DNA from: Paralvinella palmiformis
Lineage: Eukaryota > Annelida > Polychaeta > Terebellida > Alvinellidae
Length of the DNA: 64,000 nt
Reading direction: 5' to 3'
Assembly (NCBI GenBank): GCA_025642065.1
Contig: JAODUP010000054.1
Coordinates: forward strand, 733,501 to 797,500
Shown: piece by piece, positions 1-13,373 of the stretch
How positions within the stretch are numbered: position 1 is the stretch's first letter
Layout: every line of letters begins with the position of its first letter
Notes under the pieces: model-generated
Databases searched by the model: none
Seen by the model: the letters and a program-made list of their open reading frames with translations, nothing else
Told to the model about the DNA's origin: nothing
Made by a program: the position numbers and the translations under genes

Positions 1-502
1 AAATCTGAGTGCTTTTTTAAGTCTTAACGCAAGCAAAACTCCAAGGATCGGAAATTATTTTTCTTTCATTATTATTTCTTAAGTGTTTATCTAAGGAGCC
101 ACCCCCAGAATATGGAAAGGGTCCGTTTACACAAATGTCACTTCTTTTAATACTCAAATTACCGATATGAAGTGTATGTTGGAGCAATACTAGATCAAAC
201 GTTATTAACGTGGTTCTTGTCCAGTTTCTGTTTTTATATTAATACTTTACTTCTCATATAACCGTGAAAAGGGGAGAATATACGATCTCTGGATAAGTGG
301 GGTTAAGTTTAGATCCAAGTATTTGCAGTTTACATGCTGATTTGGTAATACATGTAATAAGTTTTCCCTAGTAATTAGTGAGATATGTTTCACTTTGTTG
401 CTCGATCTATAATTAAGTCCTGCGCCTTTCATATCTTTCCTTATTTCTCTTTCTTAAAACCTGCCTTTAAGAAGTTCGTGTTTTATTAATTCTGTGACAC
501 AC

Positions 503-539
<37 letters not shown>

Positions 540-971
540 ACTAAAAATGTGAATCATCCGATTTATCACATAATTAGCTTGTTAATTATCAGATGGCGTG
601 ATTGACATATATACCGTGACAGTTAATGGCTATTTTATCGGAGTTTTTTACTGTCTACCTAAATACAGTGAATAGTTTAACCTTAAGATAACACCGATCA
701 TTTTCTAAACGGTATCTGTTAAACTTAAATTAACAAATATTTCTCTGCACTCAGTGATAAAGCCAATTATGTCTGGCAGATCTAGAACGGGGTTTTAGAG
801 GGCATGTAAACATACTAATTGTATTTATTAATGTGTTCTGTATATAATGCTTCACACACATACTCTCTCTGTTGAAAGTGGCATTTCTCTCCCCATCTCT
901 GTGTGTTTGTTTATGTCTGTGTGTGTGTGTGTGTGTGTGTGTGGAAAGTGGCACACACACACACACACACC

Positions 972-1002
<31 letters not shown>

Positions 1003-1606
1003 CGTGCGTGTGTGATCATAATTTAAATTGGCTGCTATGATAGTTGTTTGTGCACAGACCTAAACGCTGTTATTTCTACAACTGTTCATACAATCTCAAT
1101 CCATTACTGACAGAAACTGCATTAACACCATTTACTTTACTTATGCGACATTTCTGCGCCAACAAAGTTAGCTTTTTTGGTATGTGAAGTTTGTTTATCA
1201 CACATTATCACTCACATCTGCCAGATCTTCATTTACACCCTGAGACAGTCAGAGAGACAGACACACTTTGGACTTCTGTTGGGGGGGGGGGTTAAGATGA
1301 AGGTGACCTCCCGTTAATTACCAGTGTCAGGCTATGAGTCTCGTGCCTATCATTTTGTCAGCTGGACTAACACTAACAACACCTTTACTATGACAGGCCT
1401 CAGGTTACACTCGTCTTTCAGTAGTTATTTCATTCTCTCTATTATTGTGTTCATCACCAGATCACAGCCGTCTGTCTTTAGTAGTTCAAACGGTGTGTTA
1501 TCAACTAACGCCACCTTCCTGCCGCTATCGGCTAAATCGCGACTATCATAAAAAAATCGAAATGTCAAATTAATATATTTAGCACCTATCTAGTCCGAGT
1601 AATAAC

Positions 1607-1657
<51 letters not shown>

Positions 1658-3146
1658 TCACTCTCGGGTTAGATTCTTTAGTCCAGTCATCTGTGAGCAT
1701 GCACGATGTTATATGTTAAAATATAGCCGAAGCGGGAGATTATAGACATATTGGTGTTCATTTATCTTCCGAGAACCCCCCTCTTCCCTCGGATTGCAAT
1801 TCAAACACCTTAACTGACGTAAACAACTACGTGCGAGTAAAACTTCTACGAGATGGTTACTGAAATGTTGATGTAAAACACAGAAATAACATGGAACCAA
1901 TTATTAATCTGTTCTAATGTGTAAACTGTGTATCAAATCGTTTAAAGTACTTTAAACAAATGTGGTTTAGTAGTTAAAGATTCTTCTTTTTTTCTTTTCG
2001 TTCACAATTCACACAAGTAGTCCTCATCCTGGCACTGTATGTAGGACGAAATGAGCTGTCTTTTCCAGCTCATCTCTGTCTCCATAGAACTTGTATGTAG
2101 AGGAGTCTCGATACTAGTAGACTATAAATTGGGGGAATCTAAGTTCGAATCCACGAACTGAATACTGAGTTTTTATGTGCTATCTCTCTCGGCCCATTAT
2201 GCTGTACGTCGGGATATTTATCTATGAAAAGTTTCAAATATTAAACAGAATCGAACTCGTATTGCGTAAGAGTAAAGGCAACGTCTGGCACAAAATGCAA
2301 CGCGACTTAACGACCAGAGACCATCAGAGCCCAGCTATAAATGTCTGTTGGAAGTGGTATGCTCCCCGGGGCGTTTGTTATGCCGCTAGACTGTATGGTT
2401 CCCTAAGAACGCGAGGAGAGGTAACGGGTTTGGTCCCTAGAAGAGATTTGTAAAGTGAGTTTTAACAGGATCTCGGCTTAGAAAATGGCAATATAAATAT
2501 TATAAATAAACAAATAAACAAACAAACCATCATTTAGGTCAAATAAAGACAGGTTATAGTATCTGACGTATAGTAAGACCAACACTTCCTGTCAGTTTGT
2601 ATTCATTTTGTTTGTCTACCGTCGTCGGGGGTCAAGTCGTAAGCTGTGTAGGTTCAGTACTCTAACTCAAACAAAATCCTCTCTCGCCTAATTTAGCCAA
2701 ACATCTGGAGATCGGGCTTCGATACATTCTCCACGGAATATTTATACTCGGCCTGCCAGAGCTGTTCTGTCGCTCACGAGACCGATTGTAAAGTTTACAG
2801 TGAGTTGATGGCCAGTTGTTTACAATGAGTTTCGATCGGTGTTTACAGTCAGATTATACAGTGAGGTGGCGTTCAGTGTTTTGACAGGACGTGAATAATT
2901 TGTAAATCCTTGTCTAGATCGTTAACTGATACCACGAACAGATCGATAACACTGACAGCAATATATGGATGATGATATATTGTGTGTGTGCGCGCGTGTG
3001 TGCGCGCGTGCGTGTGCGTGCGTGTGTGTTCGTCGTTGGTAACAAACAGAAATGCAAATTTACAAATAATCAATAACTGTCGGACTAGTTGATAATTTTC
3101 AATGAATTTGTCTCAAACATAATGTAATTTATTTATTTTTCTTCAG
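1..3146. other. Intergenic or intronic DNA, no gene recognised
   Basis: No exon can be supported. The tract holds microsatellites at about 509-537 (TG), 917-1014 (a compound run of TG, AC, CT and TG), 1609-1661 (TC) and 2980-3030 (GT/GC). A tRNA-like stretch at about 2098-2153 carries a B-box-like AGTTCGAATCC and may be a SINE remnant. It lies directly upstream of two 3' exons of a + strand gene, so part of it may be intron. Short open frames here have no family motif. Confidence 0.5.
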
Positions 3147-3343
3147 AATTCACCCATCAACGACACAAAAGTACAATCAACATTGTACTCTATAAGTGAT
3201 GAGAATCTTCTCAGTCTTCCTAATTATCAGTCTCTTATCGATCCTTACCATAACAATCATCTCCGGACATTCAGGACGTCTTATCAGGATCCCCATGGGA
3301 ACAAGGTAAAAAACAAATACACACATACACACACACACACACA

Positions 3344-3394
<51 letters not shown>

Positions 3395-4108
3395 AATAAA
3401 TGCACAAATAGTTCAGTTTTATTAATTAATTGTCTTATTACTTTAAAAAAAATTACAATATATAATTATATAATCTTATGTAGCACTAATGTATTCATGC
3501 ATGAAATGTTCCCAACTCCTCTCTGTATAAAGCTTCAGACCTATGTCAGCTGTACAGTTACACCTCAATAAACGTAGTTATGGGGAAGATGGAATGAGTT
3601 TGTTAGACATGTCAATGATGCTACACCGACATGTAATATTTCAATAAGTGTTCATTAGATTTATAAACCGTATTACATGTTTTTCTGTTTGTGTCTGTTG
3701 CAGAACCTGGGTTCAAGCCAGAATAAAGCGGACCACTCAGAGAGTACCTCAGGTTGTTCTGTAAACACGTCAAATTCTGATTTCATTCATCAGTCCGCTA
3801 AACTAACGCCGAAAGATTCTGTTAGACATTATGAACACAAAGGCAGACCACACTCAGTCAGAGACGTACCACAAGCTCCTGATATCCTTAACTGTTCAAC
3901 ACCGTTTAGAATGGTACAACACCATGTGGATAAATCAGTTTGGAACAGACAAAATAAAAATGATCGCAACAAATCTAGAGTTGATAAGATGAGCAAAAAT
4001 TTTAATTTTTGTAATCAACCTCAAATCATCACCACAGGTGGGAGAGACCAGAACACCTGTGATATTACTCCTAATTGTACAACTGAAATTGTTGGAATTA
4101 GTGTTTGA
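3147..4108 (+). CDS. Last two coding exons of an unrecognised protein (5' part not found)
   Basis: Two exons fit together. Exon A is 3147-3305 (after TTCTTCAG, before GTAAAA; 53 codons, phase 0). Exon B is 3704-4108 (after TGTTGCAG, ending in TGA; 134 codons). The intron holds an (AC)n(AG)n microsatellite at 3319-3391. The 187-residue C-terminal part is hydrophilic, rich in Asn, Ser, Asp, His and Lys, and has no membrane segment or recognisable domain, so it looks like a disordered tail. An AATAAA at 4210-4215, about 100 bases past the stop, fits a 3' UTR. Splice signals, matching phases and the length of the open frame support a real gene. The upstream exons must lie before 3147 or outside the window. 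I do not recognise the family. Confidence 0.5.
3319..3391. repeat. Compound (AC)n(AG)n microsatellite in an intron
   Basis: A run of AC dinucleotides passes directly into AG dinucleotides, about 73 bases in all. It lies in the intron between the two exons of the unrecognised gene ending at 4108. The open frames through it on both strands are artefacts of the repeat. Confidence 0.9.
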
Positions 4109-5241
4109 GGATATAGATTCATGCTTTCATAAACAACAGATTAACAGTTTTCTGTGATGTTCAATTCAACTGTGACTGAATAAGTTTCACACCAAGTCAA
4201 TATTTATTGAATAAACATTATATCAAATGTGAAATATAATGTAATGTCTAACTGTTTTGTGGGGAATATGCCAGGAATGCGTCTTGTCCTAATTTAATTA
4301 AGTGATCTCTTTACTGTTAAATATTCTGACATTAGACATTTAGACAGCTCTCAGAGTAGATTAATCTCATAAATATCCATGATGTGACAGCAAGCTTGTG
4401 ATCTGATATTTTAAAGTATATTTGTTAATTTATTAAGTTACATTGCATGTTAAGGTGACGATGTAATAAAATTATTTATATAGAAACTTTTCCTATTTTG
4501 ATTACATGATTACATGCGACCACATTTGTGAATGTTATGTTGACAGCCTTTATGATTGGTTATGTGTATAATAATTGTAAAAGAGACAAAAATTTACGAA
4601 GTTCTAAATCATGGTAAACCTTGTCTGTTTAATTACCTGCCTTTGGAGACCAATTATCATAAAGACAATTAAAAATCGTGTTTAAGATTTACTCTAAGAA
4701 TACAGTACAAAGCCTTAATGGTGTCTTCATAGCTAAACCGAAGACCATATAAGATTACAGTATATTAGATTAAACTGATAGCGTCACTAGTCACAGAGCT
4801 GTAGTAGTCAGGTTCAAAACCCGACCAAGCTGTGGCACCGAATGGTGTTTTATCGCGCACCTCATCTTAGTAGCATTAAATATTGATTGGCCAATTCAGG
4901 TTGTAATGTATATAAGAGTGGCACTAAAATAGCTATATCTCGCATTTCTAATACCCGAACCTTTCTTAAAGGGGCACCTTTGTTTAAGAAATATCACCGT
5001 ACGAGTTCTCTTAAAAGAATGTTTAATGTACACAATAACATCGTAGAGCGTAGATTGCCAACATACTAACATCTAAAGAATGCTCACTACTTCACTCTAA
5101 CAAACACATCAACTATCTCGTCACATGACTCGGAGATGAAACTTAAGTAGATAGTAATTACCAGATGTCAGCTTTAATTATAGATTTGCTAATACAATGG
5201 CGACAGGAAGAAACTAAGGGGGGAAAATCGTAATTTATGCA

Positions 5242-5295
<54 letters not shown>

Positions 5296-8030
5296 GCGTG
5301 CACTGAAATTTGTGTGTATATATTTGTGTCCATGCTAAAATCAAGGAAAATATCCGCTATTTTCGCGTCCGGCATTCGACAAGACGTGGAAAGTAGCTGC
5401 CAGCCGTAAACGTGTTTGTCAGTTGAATGTTGTTTCTATTAGTATTGTTGCTATTTCTTAGCTTTGGTGAGATAATCAAATTTAGAAAATATCGAAATGA
5501 CCTCATTATATCTATGTAAAAGACTAGAATACACTGCTACCAATGTTCCTGTACAGCGATATCAACACAGTGAGTGGCATTGTTCTTTGCAACCAGCTGA
5601 TATCAGCCGATTTCAAAGGATTACTTGACCCGAAAGAAGGACCCAAACAGCCTGAAGCTGAGATTCCATAGCCTTTGAGTAGAGCTTAATAATCTTCCAA
5701 CTGGACGAGTGTGGCTAATACCTGTTCAGACCACACAGGACTGTATGTTAGCTCTATTAGTTCCGGGGGCAAACACGAAGAAAAAGGACGCAGTCAAGAG
5801 AAATACAATGAAAGAAATTTAATCGGCAGAAAACATCAGTTTAGCAAACATTGAAAGTCTCTATTCATAACTGTGTTAAGATAAATCTGTCATTCCACAA
5901 GCTAAAGCCGGTCAATGAACAACACATCAGTACGAGATAGAAGTTTGTATTTAATGGTAGGTGTTCGGGTGTTCAAACACACCGATGGTCAATCGGTTTT
6001 ATATAAATATATCTTAGGCGTCCGTTTTAATATTTACTGAAGCTGTTGAATAAACTTCGATCATAAACGATAACAGGAAATATGTAAGCTCTAAAGAATA
6101 ATGCCAACCAATTTCAATTTTCTATGAACAACCTTCAGAATGGCTATATAGGAATACCTAAAACAAACCCATTAGTGACAAGAAAGTATAAAGTGCCGTG
6201 CAAACATTACTCTGTGCTCTTAGAGAAAGGTGTTCGTGATTGAAAAGGTTACCTTTGTTAGTGGAGGTCTCTAAGAAATAATACACCTAAACCTTTTGAC
6301 ATCAGAAAGTATCAGTAAAAGGTACAGTAGAACCAATATAATGTGGACACGTGGACGGCCGAACTATGTTTGCTTCACTTAACGGGTACTCACTGTCCGT
6401 ATTAGAGAGAAAAACTAGACTGATGGACTAAGATAAACTGTTTATAACGTCTAACAGACATAAATGAGATTACACAAGATAACACGATACCGAAACAAAT
6501 ACAAATACTGGATCTGTACACCTTACTTCAATCTCAGTAATAAATGTAATATTCTGAAATTAATGAGATACTAGTAATTAGAATAATGTCTTTAATTAAC
6601 TCGCCAATGTGAAATTATTTATTTAGTTTTAAATAGTAAAGAAACTACGGGATTCTAACCCAGAACTCCTGGACAAATGCCATACATTTCTATTAACTGG
6701 ACAATGGCACTCGTCGATCTGTTTTATTTAGCCTCTTAGTGTTTCTAGTGCTACTCTGTCGCTGTATCTAATAGTAAGTTACTGTCTCTGTGTCGAGGAC
6801 GATGTAAGTATAGAATATAGTTAATACATTTCCTATATTTATGTATATCTATAAAGTGCGCTATTAGACTTGGAATATATCAAGTATAACTAGTTTAGAA
6901 AGCTTAAAAGGCGCACATCTGGCTTAGATCATATCGAACTGACTGATAGCAGATGAGTCAAATGTTCAACTAACAAACGTAAATACCAACTAGTGACAAA
7001 GATATTGTTCTCTGATGGAGCTGTCTTTGTGATCCTCTAAGGATACTAATGCTGGATAAGAACATGGGGTTAATAGTTGTTGTTTTTTTAGTATCTGGCT
7101 GTATCGATGTGTGAGCTTTATAAAGTCTAGCTGTAAAACTAAAAATAATTATATTTTTCTTTCAGCTGAATTAAATCTGTTCCATCCCGTAATGTTACAA
7201 TTAATAACCTTAAATTAAAGAAAAAGTCACCCGGATAATTTCACCACAATTATAGCACACGCAATTACAGATTACCATATACAGTGTTACTTTGTCCAAA
7301 TAACCATGATTGCTCAGAAAGCCGTTTGTTAAGTTCTCTTGTTATACTATCTTTAATCTTAACATCATTTGAGATGCAATCTATGACGTGATGATCGAGC
7401 CATCTAGCATAGGATCAGACTTTATTAATATTCTAATTTCATTTTGCACGTGTAGAGTCTTCAGAAGAAAGGATACTTTTTTGGCTAGAAAATTCGACGT
7501 ACAGCAAAAATATCGCCTTCTCTCTTTCTCTCTCTCTCTCTCCACTTTAGCACATTGTTGTCAGATGGTAAATATTTGGTACAATATCAGTTAGTTTCAT
7601 TATGATGTATAATATTACGAACTTTAAGATTTAATATTTCATATTTAAGGAGTTTTATACTACATTATATAACTAGTAACTAAATAAACGTGTGTTAAAG
7701 ATTTAAATATAAATTATCGTGTAACAGTTCTTAAAGAGATAGGCTTTTGTCTTTTGTGTTATCTTCCTAGTTAATTATGTTATGTTATAGAACAGCTAAC
7801 CCATCAACCAATACACTATAGCTAAACAGTCAGTTTAATGTAAAACACAAATGTTATACTGTGGAAAGGTTTAATTCAATGTGTTTATGGTGTTTAAACT
7901 AAACTAAACGGATAATAATAATAATGTACAATATATTAATAGATAGATTCTAGCTCAACACCAAGATCTCCAAAATACTAATTACTATCAGATATACATG
8001 TACTACAGTATATTTGATGAAGTGCTACTT
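4109..8030. other. No gene seen; microsatellite, SINE-like and MITE-end fragments
   Basis: Apart from the 3' UTR of the gene ending at 4108, I see no supported gene. Contents are an (AC)n run at 5243-5292, a B-box-like GGTTCAAAACCC at about 4811, and on the minus strand a B-box-like GGTTAGAATCC near 6660. At 6322-6420 there is a TACAGTAGAACC-type start followed by ...GTCCGTATTAGAGAG, the style of a Tc1/mariner-like inverted terminal end. No partner end was found. Confidence 0.4.
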
Positions 8031-8033
8031 TGG

Positions 8034-8112
8034 TTACTTGCATCAAGGCCACACCATAGAGGTTGTGCTGAACGAGCGACAGCCTGGGGATACTCCCCGA
8101 AATACAAGGAAG
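8034..8112 (+). repeat. SINE 3'-tail fragment (family shared with 16.2, 38.7 and 55.1 kb)
   Basis: A stretch containing ATAGAGG...TGTGCTGAACGAGCGACAGCCTGGGGATACTCCCCGAA matches, in forward orientation, the 3' tail of the tRNA-derived SINE seen full length on the minus strand at 38704-39062. Only the tail is present, as expected of a heavily truncated or decayed copy. Confidence 0.7.
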
Positions 8113-8167
8113 GAAAGTTACTTGCATTATTTCAAAAGCTGTAGGTACGGTAGATTTTAGAGCGTAT

Positions 8168-8190
8168 AACACACAAACACACACACACAC

Positions 8191-8243
<53 letters not shown>

Positions 8244-8554
8244 GTGAGTGAGTGAGTGAGTGAGTGAGTGAGTGAGTGAGTGAGTGAGTGAGTGAGTGAG
8301 TGAGTGAGTGAGTGAGTGAGTGGGCGAGCGAGCGAGCGAGCGAGCGAGCGAGCGAGTGAGTGAGTGAGTGAGTGAGTGAGTGAGTGAGTGAGTGAGTGAG
8401 TGAGTGAGTGAGTGAGTGAGTGAGTGAGTGAGTGAGTGAGTGAGTGAGTGAGTGAGTGAGTGAGTGAGTGAGTGAGTGAGTGAGTGAGTGAGTGAGTGAG
8501 TGAGTGAGTGAGTGAGTGAGTGAGTGAGTGAGTGAGTGAGTGAGTGAGTGAGTG
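8168..8554. repeat. AC/AG microsatellite followed by a long (GAGT)n array
   Basis: AC and AG dinucleotides (8168-8232) lead into about 310 bases of the tetranucleotide GAGT from about 8243 to 8554. A block of GAGC units at about 8322-8355 interrupts it. The array is otherwise almost perfect, which points to recent slippage expansion. I see no coding content. Confidence 0.9.
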
Positions 8555-8965
8555 ATGTTTTTGCTTCTTTGTAGATACTAGAGGGAGAGAAAGAGAATTA
8601 AAATACTAAATGGCATGATCCTGTCAGGTTGTTTCTTCGTCACTGGTCCACTGAAGCTTGGACGAAATATGAACTGCTTACTCGGCGAGGAATGTCGGCT
8701 CTGGGGCCAGTAAAACAACAGAAAACGCCGCGATGGTCTGTGAAAGATGACGAAAAACCGCTGGCACTGTTGATGTTGGAAACACGTACCATGGCCATAT
8801 GATGACCTCTCGGGGTCAACACTCTTACAAATAGTCAGATATTGTTTCTGATCTTAAAATACGACGTTCGACGGACAGACGCGGTTTGACAACATGTTTG
8901 TCTAACAGAAAACTATATCTGGTGTACAGAGATAAAATGAGCTAATTTACACCAAAATAAACGTG

Positions 8966-9035
8966 GCGGAGTAGCCCAGTTGGTAGAGTATAGGCTGACA
9001 CATATTCGGAAGTTTTGGGTTCAAGTCCAGATAAT
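8966..9035 (+). repeat. tRNA-derived SINE head or tRNA pseudogene
   Basis: An A box (TAGCCCAGTTGG, 8972-8983) matches the eukaryotic consensus at every position. It is followed at normal tRNA spacing by a B box with one mismatch (GGTTCAAGTCC, 9018-9028). The ends do not pair into an acceptor stem, so this is not a functional tRNA. It most likely marks the 5' head of a SINE. Its internal sequence differs from the SINE at 38.7-39.1 kb, so it is probably a separate family. Confidence 0.55.
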
Positions 9036-9196
9036 AACAGCTGGTGCTAGTGTTTTTTCGTGTATTTTCGAGATCAGATTCCTCCATAGATCACCTATCC
9101 GAGGTGTAACCAACATTCAAGTTATCAAAACAATCTCTCGAAACGTATTACATACTCAAGAAAATAGCGGCTATTTTAGGCAGAGAAATAAGGCTT

Positions 9197-9197
<1 letters not shown>

Positions 9198-9260
<63 letters not shown>

Positions 9261-9266
9261 TGTGTT
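9198..9266. repeat. (GT)n microsatellite
   Basis: About 69 bases of near-perfect GT dinucleotides with a single GGG interruption near the end. Confidence 0.95.
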
Positions 9267-12200
9267 AACAGTAGCCGATTTCCCCCGGGCTCATTATCCC
9301 CCTAAAAGGAAGGCTCTTCTTTTTTACGTTGGGTTTTATTAGGTGACCAATACACGGCAAAAAGGCTAAATAAAGAGAGTCTATATGGCTCTAGGCTACA
9401 ATCACGTGATATACCTTTAGGAGAAAAGAGGCTCATTTAAAAACAAGACATTGTTAGCTTTAAGGTGACTTCATTACTGACCTCATATTAGATGAGGTAA
9501 AACAGCCTCAGGGAGTCGTGATATGGGAGGGAACTGTCACTTTTGTTAAAGTAATCACTGCTTTAATTAGCGCTCTGTCTATAATCTATTGGTACGGATG
9601 TTGATTAGATCTTTGCCGTGTGTATTATTATTGACCAAAATCATCAACACAACTGTCTTACCTATTCTGATGGATCACTTTATCTAGCAATGTTCTGTTT
9701 GTCTAATTTGTACATGTCAGAAAAAGGCCACTGTGAGTGCGTTAAATGATAAAGTATTGTGTGTGTGTGTGTGTGTGCGTGTGTGTGCGTATGCGTGTGT
9801 ATGTGTGCGTGCGTGTGTGCGTGCGTGTGCGTGTGCGTGCGTGCGCGTGTGCGTGCGTGCGTGCGTGTGCGTGTGTTTACAGACACTGTACCGTAATCCC
9901 GATCGCGTTAGTTATTATAATTATCCGTTAAGAATCTTAACAAACAAACTTTCGTTATCCTAAACCTTAACGAGAGGAATGTCTTAAAAATAGAACAAAT
10001 ATTCACACGAGAGACTCGTGCCATCAAACTAGAACGTTTACATACTGTATCTGATGTTTGTTGGAACATCTAATCAGCTCGGATAAGTTACGACATCAAG
10101 TTTAAAACAAACCTTTCTTAAACCAAACAACAATAATAAATGAGATAATCTTTAGAGGGTTTAGGAAGATAAAGTTGTTCTAGATGTTCTAATTTAGACA
10201 GCCATCGGCATTATCGCGAGTAAACAATGTTTTATTTCTATGAGATTAAACTGTTACTGGGAACCTGCAGTCTGGAAAAAGGCATCGATCCTTGAATATA
10301 GTAAATAAACTTGGACCAGTCACTAGCTGTGATGGTGTGGAGATTCGCTTTTGATGTGGTTACTTAGACGGACGATCCTCGTCATCTTCAGTAGATAAAC
10401 CAAAATATCATCTTGGATCCGGAACTCGGGATTAGATCACTATTTATGTCATCCCACTGCTAGCCGTGTTAGTGTGTCCATTAGGAGGTAACTTGTTAAC
10501 TATCCGAATTCGTGTGCGTCATTCCTGTCAAGTTCAAAACTAAATGCTTGTTAATACATGTTCTTATCACTAATACGAGAATGTACCAAAGACAAAACTA
10601 TTAAAATACCATTAGACTGCATGCTTACGGTGTTCAACATAAGGCCATTGTGCTATCAATCCTATACTAAACTAGACCTGCCACACACCAAACGGTATAT
10701 TTGGATTCATTAGCCTTCTTTCAATCAATGAGCATGTCAATAAAATAGCAATAAAATATTTCTATCAAATATGCCACTAATTCTGCCAACTATAATGTCA
10801 CAAACAGCTGCTATACATCTACCGTGTACAGACTGGATTATTATTATTATTATACGAAAATACATTATAGCCGAAATAGCCACTCTCTCGCGTGCGCGCT
10901 TAGGGCGCGCACGCAAACACATGCGCACACGAACACACACAGACACGCACGCACGCACACCTGGGACAACTAAACTATTCGTGGCATCTATGAAATCCGA
11001 GAAATTGGCCTAAGAAATGAAGTCCCCAGTAAGGATATCTGATAGGGCTCCCGATTACTGCCAAATATCTTAATTTACGCGTCAGTGCAATTAAAATATC
11101 CACATATAATAATGTCGTTAGCGTTTTAAATATCACAATTCGGATAAACTGGAACTATCAAATGGCTGGGATTAGTCTTATTTACAGTTTTGATAAGGAA
11201 TTGTTTAGTTCAGGATAAAATGAAAATATACAAAGAAGCGCTTTAACTAATATGATCACCAGTCATCCAACAGATAAATGTTCTGCACTCACATACTTCA
11301 GTTATAGTTTACCATGAATGTGTTACTGATTGGTTCTTACAGATCTTTGACAAGTTATTTGGTTTATATATGTGATAGTCACGTGATGTTTATGAGCAAC
11401 AATTTCACATAGCAAACAATGAATTAACTACACGTAGTAATTATTTTATAACAGTCATTTAATGGCTATTAAGAACAATCAATAACAAAGTACTAATCTC
11501 CCAGTCATATAATAATTTGTAGAATGGTAAATATTGTCTATACAAATGTATATTTCATATTATTTTCAACATATATTTAAGGCGTGATACTAACAGTTGA
11601 TGGTTGGGTTAATTTAATGTAAATAAAATATATAAATGTTAAAGATATGTTAACAGCCTGTAACATGGACATAGCGTTCAGAAAGTAATTCATCAGTAAG
11701 CAAACGATTATAATAAATTACAATAAAACAACAATAGACGAAAATGTACTTCATTCGGATATGAACAAGCATTTGATTGACATATGAATGGTATCTAATG
11801 ATGTTTGACGTGTTACTGAAGTTGGCATATGTCGGTGTTGTACTGCGACGGTAATCAGCGTCATTGTCTGGCGTCACTAATCTCCGGCCACTCTTCAAAA
11901 CTGATGTTATAGTTTTGGACTCTTGGTGGTAGGCCTAATTAGTAATTCCCTAACGGGGCACGATTTTACGCCTCGATGTGACCACATCACACCGAGATAA
12001 GATCTTGTCTCTGCTTATATCCTAACAGTATGGGGAACCACGACTCATCTACAATGGTAATGCTAAACAATACACATCATATGATATTAAGCTTGATTCA
12101 TACAACAAGATGTGATGTAATAAATTGCACGAACACAACAAACGATAATTAATTTATTGCTTTATTTAGTGCATTGTTTATGGCCAGTGGAAGCTACGTT

Positions 12201-13373
12201 GTGTCAACTTATTGTCATCACCTGGCGTAATTTATCATATTTATTGTAATATAAGCAAAACACGAATGATATAATCGTGAAATATATATACAGATGTGAA
12301 ATTTACTACAGGAAAGGATACGGAACTTGTTAACTGAATATTCGTCTGTGTTTAGAATCTTGATTATAGAACAAAGGCACCGAATTAAAATTTTCCGATT
12401 GTCTTAAAGAAACTTTAGAATTAAAAATTTATTTGTCTAGTTAATTAATTAGTTCATTAGTTCTTACTTTGGTTCGTTCTTTCGTTCGTTCGATCGATTA
12501 TTTATTTATTTGTGTGGTATTACGTCATAGAAACTGATCAACAACATCACGATAATTATAGCAGTGACAACGGTGATGAGTCAGAAGTTATCTCAACAAA
12601 ACTGATAAATGTTATGCCAAATCAAAATTAGCTGAAGAAGACTCACTAATGAATCATCAACGAATAAACAAAACTATCCTTCGTCAGGTAGAAGGTGAAA
12701 AACTTCAAATTGTTTACTAATTTGAATAAAATGATTTAGCGTCATCGACCTGATGAGACTTTCATTTGTTTAAATTAAAGATTTCATTGTTTGATAAATA
12801 AAGCTAAAAAAGCTGAGAGAGAGAGAGAGAGAGTTGAGCCATCATTAATGTTTGTATGACATCTTACCGGCAATGTTTACCTCATTATCAGACAGCATCA
12901 ATATAGAGAGATGTATAGAACCTGAGTTAATACTCTATCAATATTATACATCTTAAGGTGTGAGGTGATAAAGACAGGTGTAGATACCTGATGAAGGTAC
13001 CACTTACTAGAAGATCAACAACCAATGGTTTACTTTCTACAAGAAGAAAGAGCTAATTACAATAGGTTTAAATAGGAACATGAAAGTAGATAATTTAGAA
13101 TCAAGTATCAGTTATTTAACAGGAACGTTAATGATGTTTATACTGTAAACATGATGTAGTGTCATTTGACGATGATATTTGCTGACAATCTTAGCCATTG
13201 TCTTTTATACGGAAAGTTGGAAGTACGAAGATGTTGGGGATTAATTGTCTCATATCTTGTTGACAATAGTCTAGTACTGGATTCCGTCACCAAGATTGTA
13301 GTAATTTTAATTATTTCTAATAATTCAAGCTTTACATATACAACGTTGGAAATATAATATGACTGATTATGTG
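9267..13373. other. No gene recognised; GT/GC microsatellites
   Basis: Purine-pyrimidine alternating runs of GT and GC lie at about 9758-9876 and, as their complement, at about 10890-10962. A minus-strand open stretch at 11650-11934, preceded by an AG acceptor-like site (CTAATTAG), reads like protein but matches nothing I know. It is treated as a weak candidate exon under findings. The rest is AT-rich sequence with simple TTCG/TTTA runs near 12475-12520 and an (AG)n run near 12816. Confidence 0.4.

Noticed and set aside
8640..8822. Minus-strand 60-codon frame in a GC-richer stretch
   Set aside because: No splice sites joined it to anything and no family motif is visible.
8966..9035. Functional tRNA gene
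   Set aside because: A and B boxes are present but the acceptor stem does not pair and the anticodon arm is poor.
9680..9963. Cys/Val- and His/Thr-rich open frames
   Set aside because: They are readings of GT/GC dinucleotide repeats on both strands.
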